From: Branchiostoma floridae
Lineage: Eukaryota > Chordata > Leptocardii > Amphioxiformes > Branchiostomatidae
Direction of reading: 5' to 3'
Length of the DNA: 64,000 nt
NCBI RefSeq assembly: GCF_000003815.2
Contig: NC_049992.1
Span: forward strand, 2,614,207 to 2,678,206
Part shown: piece after piece, positions 34,705-47,600 of the stretch
Layout of the letters: each line of letters opens with the position of its first letter
How positions within the stretch are numbered: position 1 is the first letter of the stretch
Position numbers and translations under genes: made by a program
The notes under the pieces: generated by a model
The model's input: the letters and a program-made list of their open reading frames with translations, nothing else
Told to the model about the DNA's origin: nothing
Databases searched by the model: none

Positions 34705-37700
34705 GCACATTAATTAAAATGATATAACATGTCAAACCAATGTAAAGCGTTGGATCAACGATGCGTTTGACGACAACGTTGGTGACCAACAGCAGGTGGA
34801 GAAACTCCATCTCCGCCCGGTCAGCGATGCTGGTTAAGTTGGCGTCAAACTCTCGGCACTTGGCGTCTGCCTCCTCCCAGTTCACACGTACGTGATGGCG
34901 AGATGTCAGGTAGCAGTTTCGGCGGAACAAGCGCCAACCGCATGGGCAGATGAAACCTTGGAAATTTGACATAAAATGGGAAAATGATGTCATAGTTCAA
35001 GCAAGAAATTATTACTTATCAAAGTGCCATAGAAATCAGGTATTTATAATTCATTCATTCATTTTATTAGCTTCATTCAGACCACATAGTACGTACACGC
35101 ACAGGGAATTGCTTGCGCCTCCCTGAATTATGTGCAGTTTGTTTCATGGGGTTAATGAAAATACTAGCAATAAAAATTACAAAGTTATTTACATTGTTGT
35201 GCCAGGCAAGGCAAACCATTCATTTTCTTTCAGTTGGGTGTTAATTTTACCTGCATCATCAGGAATGCCCTCCACTTGTCGGCTAGCGCTGAACGTACTG
35301 ACGTTGTACGTCGCCATAAACCCGCGACTGTCGCCAAAATCAGCAATGTGACTCGTCGCCAGCATGACCAAACGCATCTCATTGGAGCTCGACACATAAC
35401 GCTTCTGTTCGCCCTCGCCGCGACACAGCCCGTGGATCGTGTTCCACCCTACCGTCAGGAACCTGTCCCTGACCTGCAGCACGCGGCTGCCGCAGGGCAA
35501 ATCTACGTCCAGCAGCACAAGCGTGACGTAGCTTCCAGGAGGACCATCGATGGTCCACAGACAGATGGCTGAAGAAGGGAAGGCGTGTGGGTATCCGGGG
35601 GAGTAGATCAGCCCACAGCGATATTGGTCAGGGCTGCCACAAACGATATACCCACAGGACGTTTTCCTGGCCATGCAATCGTCGCACGCTAAAAACGAAA
35701 GCAGAAAAGTCGTTTGATGGTCGAAAATTGACCGTGATATTCGTCTCCCGAAAACCTAATTCCAGATGAAATATCAGCCACAGTTTGCAGGGATTGCGGA
35801 AACACATATATACAGACAATGCGACAACAATGCCTAAACTAAAGTTGTTTGCTGAAGTAAAAGAGGAGCAAAGATGATTGAGAAGGGGGTAATTATCAAT
35901 GAAAATAAAATGATAGGTAATTTGCTGCCGGCCTTATTGAATCATTCATGCGTCGTGCGTCTACAATGTTGCTATGGATACCACTGTATCGCAGACTACA
36001 GCACGTTGTTACAAAGAAAGTGACGGATACCTGTCATGTCCGGAATATGTACATTTAGTTCGTCTCCGGTAGCCTCCGCTACTTGTCCTAACTCAGTATG
36101 GGTTGTGGTAGTTTCACAGTCATCGACACGGAAGGATGCCGGATCTGCAAATCGTGAGAAACGAGAGTGTTCATATCACTGAGTGTCCGATAAATGCACA
36201 TATTTCCAATAAATGCAATCTTGTAAACATTGTAAATGCAACCTAAGCAACATAAGCCAAAATCAGGGTTGCAGAATTCAATTAACAAAGCTAATTTTGG
36301 GGGCACTTCTTAATTAAGGATGAAGCAACAACTCAGTGAAGTCTAATTTTGTGGATTATATCATATAGAGAATCTTATTAGCGCAGCTTGTTTCCGCGCC
36401 GTTTTTAACCGCTCAAAGTAAGAAATGATGATGGAAATATGGAAATATAGTGCAGTAGATATCAATTTCATACAGATGGCCTTATCCAGATTATTTCCAC
36501 TTTTAACGCTCTAATATTGCTTAGGTTGCCTTGTCATCTGCTGTCTCAACTTCACACTGTAACTGTAAAACTGTCTACAAGTGGGTACACAGGGACATTT
36601 GTCAACGTTTATCGCACCTTTCTCACAGATGAATTCCTTCTCAATCAGGCTGCAAGGCTGAAGGCTCCATGGACCTGTAATGGGCAAGAACATAAGTTTC
36701 ATAATACAACTTGCCTATGAGGATATTCATGCAGAGTGTGATCATCAAATCCACAATTTTGATATTGTAGTTGTTCACATCTTATTAAGCTATCGTGCGG
36801 CACGTAGAATTCAAGACGTACCGTGGTCTTCTAGAAAGGCGCAGAAGGGGTCATTTAACCGCAAAATGTATTCCGGGAAACCGTCGAATGAAATGTCCTG
36901 TTCCCTGAAAGCGTCACCCGCAGGACTTCCGTCGCTCCAAGTGAAGTTGACAATTTTCTGGAGATAAACAGAGCAATATCTAAGATAAGGCTTGTGGGTG
37001 AGTGAGTGAGTGAGTGTCTGAGTGAACGAGTGAGTGAGTGAGTGAGTGAGTGAGTGAGAAAATGTTTTCTCATTAAAACTGCGTTTTGACAGAGTGCTCA
37101 ACTAATTATAACGATTAACAAATCTTATTACGCTTCGTGTGTTTTACCTTTAGTCAATATCACATATTCCCATTACAGAGTCATAGGTAACACAATTTCA
37201 AACTAGACCGCAGTGAGGTCGCCAATGTGCCGCAGTCCACTGATCGCGTTATAGGTAAATGAAGTAATAATCATATCGTATGCAATGAAATGATTTTGCG
37301 AAAGGTGCACTGTAAAACATTTGCAATAGCCAGGGAATGACTACATGATTTAAGTTTGATATGAGGCTCTATTTTTCATAAGGGATGAGAGCAAAATAGC
37401 TTGATTGAAGATACCTCTCTCTCTTTCTTGATCAAGACAGCACCTATCTTCATCCCTATCCATCCATTCCCTATGTTGTCACGGATGAACTCGTTTTCCT
37501 GTGGCGTGTTGACGGCCGCCAGATGACCCCCCAGGGATTGGCAGTACCGCTCCGCAGCCCACCAGACAAGCGGGGAGGCAAACTTCTGGTAGCATCGTCC
37601 TTCAGACATCGTCCAGCCTTTCCCACAGGATGTGTAGTTTACATGATTCTCTACAAATAATTGATATGTTTGGTTAAGAACATTTAAAAGCAAGATATGC

Positions 37701-38640
37701 ATACAAGATTATATATAGTAAAAATTCAAAACTTCAAATGCATCTAAATATCTTGTGGATTACTAATATTGTCAATTACATAGCATACACTAATTAATGC
37801 GTAATACGTTACCTCCAAAGCAAGTCTAGACCCCTATATTTCATGTACTTGATTCGTACAGTTTATTTTTTAATTAGCAGATCATACAGCTGCCATATAG
37901 CATCAAGCCTTACAGTACATGAATTGTGCATTTTCAATCATATTTTACCTTTCACGGGACATCCCAGTAGCCCTACCCTCCATGTAGTCCTGTCCAGCCA
38001 TGATTCCGGTGTGAGCCTCACCACCCTGGCCGGCACTGCTATGGCGAAGTAATGCTCATCTTTGCCAGCACTACTGGTGAAGTTGTGCTAAGGCATCAAA
38101 ACATGTTCGCGATTAGATTTATGATTAAAACTCTACCTTTTTTTTTACATATGAATATTAGATATCTGTACAAATCTCAAGTATTTTTCTTCATCTGGAA
38201 GAGTAAAGTAGATAAGAGCAAGAGACGAAATGGCATCTCCTAGTAGGTGAAATGTTGAGTAGGTTGTGAAAAGGCAAAATCTAAAACTTCCAGAGTGAAG
38301 TTAATGTTTATATACTGTCCGTCCGTCCAGTTCCGTAAACTCTGCCAAACAGTCGGCCCAAACCCCGTATTTCAACGAGAATGTGAGAGTCTGCGATGGA
38401 CTTAAACCGGTAACAACCACTCCGGTAAGCTGTACGGGCTGTTCCAAGATAATCTGCAGCCAGTCGCTAGGTCCCTCTACCACCCAATCTGTCAGGGTGA
38501 GCTCAAGGGTACTGTGGATGACCTGGTTTGTACCAATACCTTCTTCGATTGAAAACTTCTCTTGAAGTAAAGATATTGGTAACAAACAGGCTCCCCGACC
38601 TATGGGAAAATATGTTATTAATATGTTAGAAATTTAACAT

Positions 38641-38676
<36 letters not shown>

Positions 38677-41600
38677 TCGGCACAAAAAGTTTGGAATATC
38701 AACTTTGGTATATCGTATTTCCGTTATTTATGCATCAATTTCAATGTATTATATATCAATAGAAAGCTTGTGTCATTTTCTTCCTATGGTTACAACTTAT
38801 CATGATTGTAAACACATGAAACGAGCACAAGGCCTGCTTACTTGAGTGGGTCACGAAAAAAAAGTGCCCAAATTCCCCTGCTTCTGTTCAACATTGTATC
38901 GTCCTGTTGATATAGGCGCGTTTGTCACTGGTTCAATCAATCCTTTTTTCACCTCACACTTGGTATACGAAACATACGAGGTTTTAGCACGCTTAGAGTA
39001 TATCTGCCCTTTCGATAGTCGGATGGACAAATCAAAGCGCGGATGCGTGGATGTACTGGATACCATGGCAAACGTTGGGTGAAAAAGGGATTGATTGAAT
39101 CATTGTCACCCGCGGCCATAACAACCGGACGATACAGTTTTGAACAAAAACGGGGGAATTTGGGCACTTTTTTTCGTGACCCACTCACGTTAGCAGGCCT
39201 AGTGTATGTTCCATTAGTTAACAATGATAATGAGTTTCATACCATTGGAAATAAAATCATGCAAGCTTTCTATTGATATATAATATATTGAAATTGATGC
39301 AGAAAAAACAGAAATATGATCAACCGAAGATGATATTCCAAACTTTTTGTGCTGAGTTAGATAGATAGATAGATAGACAAATATTTCGTATAAAGACATA
39401 CCTAGCCTTTTGTCCACTGCTTCATACCGTGCTGAAAACTCAAGTCTGCGAATCACAAAGTCCGTGACGAAGAATATATATATTGACCTGATTTACTTTA
39501 CGGAACGTAAACATAATAATGAAGTATTGGAGCAACTCCATATGTAGAAAGCCGTAATAAGGACAGTACCACGTCCATTTATGGAGACTATTATGGATGT
39601 TGTGTAATGAAATTATGAGTAAATTGATCACAGCTCTGATGTAAAATTTCATGTACATGTACTTGTAAACTGTAGCTTTAGCTACCGTTTGCTTTTATTC
39701 AGCAATTATTTCGGTGTTGATAAAAAAAACATCGCTTTACCAATACAGGCATCTTCGTCTGAAGCATCCACGCAATCCGGTATGCCGTCACAGATGCTGT
39801 TTCTGGATACAAACCGGTTGGACCGGATACACGGAAATCGGTCTGCGTACATAGCTGTGCACAAACAAAATACGTTTGAGTTTTATTTCTTGTAATTCTA
39901 TGTCGATACAGTACAGTCGGTTAATAATCAATAAGCATTAGTTTATGTGCAACACATTTACTTACCACATGTCCTCGGACGTTCGTCAGCGCCTGTCCTG
40001 CAGTCGTCTTCGCCATCACAGCATTGAGCCACACTGATTTCTTTCCATGTTAAGCCTTTCATCGTATCTCCACATGTGATTTGCGCTGCGTTATAAACAA
40101 GAAAGCTTCTGAAAAAAGCTGCCCGTTGCGTATTTTGGAAAAAGCCTGGATGTTAAACAAAATCACATGAAAAAAGAGTTTTTAAGCATCGAATTACTGA
40201 ATTGGTCTGTCTTTTATTAAATGAGATTTGTCTAACAAAGAAAAAACAATGTTACAAGTGGGGTTCGAACCAACGATCCACGGCTGCAAAAGCAAATCGC
40301 TATATCCACCCAGAGCGTAGACCGCTCGGCCACGCAAGCTGATTGTGTAATAGTGCGTACAGAAGGGCTATAAGAAGAGTTTGGTTAAATTGACCGATCC
40401 ATGCATCCATCCATGGTTACGCTTCTCTCGCCTCCAAAATGTACATTGTAATATATATAACAATAAACGAATCAGTTTAAAATTATACGATTTTTTTCGA
40501 AGAGAGAATGTCTTTCTTTGTGATACCTAACAAAGCCTCGGCAGCCTCACCAGCTGGTAAGAGTCAGCATCTCATCACGTGACTCCCTTTGGCCACAGCA
40601 TCAGAACACTACTGTTATTTTAGTACTAACAAAATATACATTCATGGTCTGCTCTTAACAGTAAGGTAAGAATCTATTTAATGATTTATCTTTAAAGAAT
40701 TAAACGCAAATATTGACAGCTGAAATATCATCATATTGCGATTTTCCGTGTGACTTTCTCTTGAACAGGCTTTCTGCTGCGGTCCAACAAATAGCGGGAA
40801 GCAGTGATGTTATGGTTATTAACATAATCTATTCACATAACCTCCTTGACATAAGGGAATCATTTTGTACTGTAGGTTGTGAAAAGCTGACACAAGATTT
40901 GAACCTGATATGATAATCTTGATTATGTACTGTTCTTGATTATGTGACCATATAAATACTAAATATTTAGGTTAAATATAGCTACTTCTTTAACCGATGG
41001 CCACAACTGCTGCCATGAACGGAGGTTTAAAAGCCTTGCGGCAGGAAGGGCATGATAAGAAAGGCTTGATCCTTGCATCCATGCAAACCAAATAGAAGAG
41101 AACGGTTGAAGGGTTGAACGTTTGAAGGGTTGGACGGTTAAAGGGTTGAACCAACCGCTTCTCTGGGCGCAAACCCGGTGATACGAACCGGGAAAAAATG
41201 CAGGATTCAATGAGGTCAACTTTGAATGTTAATATTAACTTTAGCTTGAATGTGTGCATATAAGTGCATTTCTGTGCTCTTAATGTGTACAAAGGTCAGG
41301 CAAAGAAATTCGTAAATGTGGAAAAGGCCAGAATATGAGGACCTGTTCACTTAGAAGACTGTACATGTCGCCTTTCTGTTATTTTCTTACGATATCTAAG
41401 ATTCCAGTTGAATGTGTGTAATTCTAAGAGAATGCATATTATTGCTTGAATGTATGTCTGTATCTAGGGGCCTAGTACCAACTATGAAATGGAAATGGAT
41501 TGAGTTACTATGAAATATATTTCGTAGCCATAACCTACAACAGTTCTTTTCCCCTGAAACATCCAAGCAGTAAGGTACTCCAACACATTTGGAATTGCCT

Positions 41601-44600
41601 GGGGCGCACTTGTGGGTTTCCTCACACTGCCACTTGCCCCGAGTAGGGCACAGTACTGCCTCTGAAAATGATAGGCAGAATCGTGTTTAACTCATTTCCA
41701 TGTAGCTTTAGATTAAAGGTGTTACTTTCACACAGTCTTGAATAAGGGTTAACCCTAACCAGACCGTTCTTTTTTGGCAATCCTGGACGGGGTCTTTTGG
41801 AGCCCCTCTTCTAACTCAAGAATGACGTGACCGCCAAATTTTCAGAAGATGATGCATTAGCGTAGCATTAGCGTGAAAGATTGAATTATTTGTAGCCAGT
41901 TAAGACGATATTAAAATAATCCAATATGATGATACCTTATGAATTGCTTTCCAAAAAATAACAAGGAAAGTTACCACAGCCTTGCTCCTCCTCCCAGCTG
42001 TTACCGCAATTATCAAAATCATTACAGAAGTAGAAGCTTGAAGTGCACTCCCCTGTGCTGCAGGCATAATCTTCAAAATCTTCTTCTTTGAGGCCAAACA
42101 CAAGAAACCATGTATGGAGAGCTGATTTCAAGAATTTCCACTGTCCCACACAGCTACCTGTCATAAACAGATTTTAAAATCATGTATGGAAATTACAGAA
42201 ACATTATGTTGTAAGTTACATAGCTGTAACATGAAGGTTTTAACAATCCATTGTAAGCCATTAGTTTAATGATTATATGAAGGTTGATCGATAAGAAATG
42301 AAAAGTCAAATTTGGGGTCCTGACCATAAAGTATAAGACTTTTTGTAAATTTCTATTAAACTTAAAGCCATGGTGATCATTACTTTGCAGAAGATAACCG
42401 GTCATGTCAAATGAGGGATAACAAACGTGTCAGTTGAGCTGCGAAATGAGGTATGCTGGTCAATTTGCTCTGCAGAGAGTCAGATAAACACCTCTTTTTC
42501 AGTTGTAATATGACAGGACATCCTCATCAAACATTTTGACAATGTCTTCATATATTTCAGGGCATGAGTATCACGAACCTTAAAGATTTGATCACAGTTC
42601 ACCATTGTTTTCTTTTACCACTTACCTACTATTTTTTTTACCTACAAACGGATGTCAACTGGAAAGTACTAACCACAATAATTTGAAATTTGATGGATAT
42701 TGATGAAAGACACCATACCAGATAATTATGCCCCTGTGTTGTGTGTCTTATTTCTGGGGTAGGCCGAGAACTTATTGATCACCCCTTGTACCTCCATGAT
42801 AAATTGATTTAATTAGGATAACGCATATTTGACTAGGTAAAGCAGGCCACATTGGAAGCCTGTACATTGCTAAAGAGCACAGGTTTACTGTAACATTATA
42901 CAAGTGAAATAAATGTGAACATAATATAATTGTGAGAAGACAAAACCATTAATTTCTTTACCACAACCGGTTTCATCCTCAGGGGGTACGAAGATTAGAG
43001 CGGTTTGATATCCACAGTCAGGAGTACCATCACATACAAGATCATGTCCAATGCATTTCATGGATCTATCACAATAAAAGCCGCCGGTAGACTTGCAATA
43101 ATCTTCTGTAATGTGGAAAAATGCTATAATAATTCCGAAAATAAATTCACCAGGTTAGTAGATCATAATGGAGTTCTAAATGGAGTTCTGATTCTGCCGC
43201 AAAAGCGCAACCTACATCGGCTACTTATAGCGGCGAGAAGCAGAACTCCAGTTAGAAGCTCTGAGGAAGATGTCTGACAGACATCGAAACGTCAGCAGGT
43301 TAGAAACACTGGTTGTGCAAAAGAAACTCTTATGTGCTATGCTAATTGCAATGCATAAGACAGGATGGAATGGAATGTACTAAGAACACGTGATACATGG
43401 GGTGCCCCTACCGGCTACTCCTGTACCTTTCTCCACCACCTTCAGTATAATCTAATGACAAAACTGACGATCACGAAACGATCCCAGCTGAAAACCTACA
43501 CTCGCACTTCAAAAAGCTTTATGGGATGGATCCAAACTCCACCGCCTCGAAACAACGCAGCAGATTTGAAACACACATAGAAAATGAATTATATAAGCGA
43601 GAGAAAAATCTTGAAAATAATCCCCTGGACTTCTCAATAAGCAAAGCTGAAATTAAACGGGCAATCTCTGATCTTAAAAACGGCAAAGCTTCTGGAAGTG
43701 ATCTCATTCTAAATGAAATGTTGAAGTGCTCATCAAACATTATATTAGAACCACTAGTCAAACTTTTAATCTGTTCTTATCCGCAGGGTACTTTCCCCAC
43801 GAATGATGCACCAGTCACATTGACGTTATTGTGGCATTGCATAAAGGTGGTATAAAAGACGACCCTAATAATTACAGGGGAATCTCAGTGACGAGTTCTC
43901 TAGCTAAACTATTCACTTCTATTCTAAACACATGCCTAACAGAGTTCTTAGACTTGTACAAGCTAATCTCACCCAACCAGGCCGGTTTTAGGAAACTTTT
44001 GTCAGTTAGGAAACAACCTATTTGTCATGGATACCCTTATTAGTAAATATACATCCGAAAAGAAAAGACTATATTCGTGTTTTATAAATTTTAGAAAGGT
44101 GTTCGACTCGGTTTGGCGAGAAGGGCTCCGCTTCAAATTACTCAACTCGGGAATAGGAGGGAACTTTTACAGTCTAATTAAATGTATGTATGAAAAACCC
44201 AGCATGCGTCAAAACGTCACCTGGCCTAACACCATAGTTTGTTATCAATAGGGGTGTCAGGCAGGGGTGCAATCTAAGCCCTACCCTTTTTAATCTATTC
44301 ATCAACGACCTAGTTCACGAGTTAGATAATACCGAATGTTCTCCACCCGCACTCAATAATTTATTAGTGTCATGTATACTATATGCAGACGATGTTGTTT
44401 TATTCTCTGAGACCGAAAAAGGACTGCAAAGCGCTTTAGATAAACTAAACGTATTTTGCACTAAATGGAAGCTCCAAGTAAATCTAAAGAAATAAAAAAT
44501 TAACATATTCAACAAATCTGGTCGATTATTTTCAAAACAAACTTTTTTATTCGGACAAGAGACAGTAGACATAGTATCTTCATATTGCTACCTAGGTATA

Positions 44601-47600
44601 ACCATAACATCATCAGGTACCTTTTCATTAGCCAAAAAACAATTGTCAAACAAAGCGCGCAAAAGCCATGCACAGCTTCAAATGTCTAACTCGTTCATCA
44701 GTTTCACCCGATAGCCTTCTGAGAATATTCGATTCCTGTGTTAAACCCATTCTGTTATATGGTAATCAAATCTGGGGTACTGAGAAATTAAATGATACAT
44801 CTCCGATCGAAATTACACACAAGCAATTCTGCAAAAAACATCCTTGCCTTGGAGTCTCTAGAAATAGTAGTAATTTAGCATGCAGGTCCGAATTAGGCAG
44901 ATTTCCAATAGACGTAGATATTTCCGTTCGACTTGTAAAATATTGGTTATGTTTAACACAAATGGTTTTTACTAAGCATCCATTACAAGTAAACGCAATC
45001 TTGGAACAGCAAATCTCCGTTGTAAACGGCCGGAGAAGATCATTGTTGCAGCGTGTTAAAGAAATACTTGATTGTGGATATTGTTATCTCTGGTACACTG
45101 ACAACTCACTCTGTGACCCTGTATATGTATGTAATATGATAAGGAACAGAATCACCAACATGTATTTCCAGACGTCTCTACATAACATAAGTATAGATAC
45201 CGGTGAGCTGAGGTTGTACAAAACTTGTAAAACTGTATACGCTAGAGAGAAGTACTTAGAACTAGTTGATTTCGAGCTGCACCCTCCAATAAGCAAATTC
45301 AGAATAAGCGCTCATCCTCTTGAAGTAGAAAGAGGGAGATATACTAGCTTACCAGTGTGTAAAAGAACTTCTAAATACTGTACATCTAAAGCAGTGGGAG
45401 ACGAAACACATTTTATTTCCAAATGTTCATTCAACCAAACCGAAAGAATCACTCTGTTTACAGAAGCCACAAAGACTTATTCCAACTTCCCCACATTGAC
45501 AGCCGAACAGAAAGCCACTTTTCTCATGAAATCGCAGAACCCACAAATTTTAGAAAAGTTGGTGCTTTTCGTCTCCCTCTGCTTCCAAAAAAGAAGTCAA
45601 ACCCAACCTGTTTAGAAATATCCAACACTAGTATTAGAGTAGAATATTGTTTATAATTATTCATTGTCAATTGTATATCTACTATGTTTATACCATGTAC
45701 TTGCAATTAGCCCTCGGACACGAACTTGCAAATAAACTTCTATATAACCAAGGTCACTCTTTCAATCTCCGATCCACAGATATCCCAGACCATCAACCCC
45801 GCTAATTCGAACGGGGAGTTAGAGAGGCAATATATGAGAGAATGTACAGTTCCACCACCAACAGGAAGGGGGGTCTACGTATGTCACTTGGGATATGGCC
45901 TTCCCGCCCTCGCGAAATGTCCAACATTAGCTCTTGTACCAGTCAACTTACTTTTGTATTTTTCTAGTTTATAAACCTTAACGGGAGTTCCTTCTTCGCT
46001 AAATGATATTAGCCTTTCCTAGTTACGCATTATGAATGTTTCCCATTAATCATTGAAGTAAGGTCTTCATTTGCATGAAGTGCCTCAGTTGATCATCTTC
46101 TCTAACAGAGTAACATAAGTTGTAAAAGACAAAAAGTCTTATATTAGCAAAGAGGCTTTTGTAGCATTTTCTCGTAAATTATGTAAATGAGACATTTTGT
46201 ATGAAGGTGAGTGGAGTTTAAAGGCATCATTGATGTATTTACCAACTGTTGAAGTCTGGATAACCAGTGACCGCCGAGAAAGTTCGGCTGACGACGGGGA
46301 AAGACCAGTTGACGCTGGAAAGACAGCTGACCTCCAGGAATAGGCTGGTTCGTGCGCACAACAGGGTCAGTAACCCACCGTGCCCACAGCACTCGCACCA
46401 AAGGAGCGGTAGCACTCGCACCAGAGGAGCGGGAGCAACCTACTCCCACTGCAGCACAACGAAAAGAGCAATACCCCCAGAGTCACCCGAGAGGGGGGGG
46501 GGGGCGGAAGAGGGACTCATTGGGACAGACCTCATGGCTACGACGAGGAACGGTGAACGATCACGGAAACGGATGACGCAAAAAACGTTAACAGGCGAGG
46601 TGTCCGTAACAATTGCACAGTGCCACTGCGGAGAGGTATGTAAAAACAGCAAAGGATTAAAGATTCACCAAGCCAAAACCAAGTGCGGTAAGGAGATGGC
46701 GCAGACGCAGCGCACAGGGGCAGAGACTCTCGGTGAGACGCAGGAGGACTCCAGGCAGGAAGAGCACCACAGCACTGGAAACGTCCAAGCTCCTGCAGCA
46801 CCTCTGAGCCGCAGCAACACTCCAGTAAGCCAGCCGTCCAGGGGGAGTCAGAGGGTCGACGCGACAGAGATTTAGCCTGCAAAAGAGAGAATCAAATGGC
46901 CGAAATTGAGTGACACGAACAGTTGGAGTCAGCTTGACCAAGACCTGGATAGGGTGTTGGAGGCAACTCTGGCAGGGACAGTAGAGCGTAAAGTCGATAG
47001 CCTCACCACGATAACACACAATATGGCAAGAGAAAGGNNNNNNNNNNNNNNNNNNNNNNNNNNNNNNNNNNNNNNNNNNNNNNNNNNNNNNNNNNNNNNN
47101 NNNNNNNNNNNNNNNNNNNNNNNNNNNNNNNNNNNNNGGGAGAGAGAGATCAAGCGGCTAAGGAAAGAAATCAAGAAACTGAACAAGCGATACAGAAGTT
47201 GTCATGACGGTGAAAAGGAAGGTATAAAGCAGCTAACAAGCCAGCTGCGCGACCAGTTATGCAAGCTCCGCAGAGCAGAAAGTATTAGGAGGAAAAGAAA
47301 AGAAAAAACGAACAAGAGGGCACAGTTCATCAGAGATCCGTTCAAGTTCACAAAGGCCTTGCTGGGTGAAGCAAAATCGGGAAAGTTGATCAGCCCCAAA
47401 GAAGAGGTCGAGGATTTCTTGAGAGTCACTCACAATGACAACACGAAGGATATTCCCCTAGAAGCTAACACTAGCATAGTTGCAGCAGAAAGACCAGAGA
47501 GTCCACTTAACATCAGCGAACCGTCGTCGAAAGAGGTGCAGGAGGTAGTAAAGAAAGCTAGAGCAGGGTCAGCTCCAGGTCCAAGTGGGTTGCCGTACAA

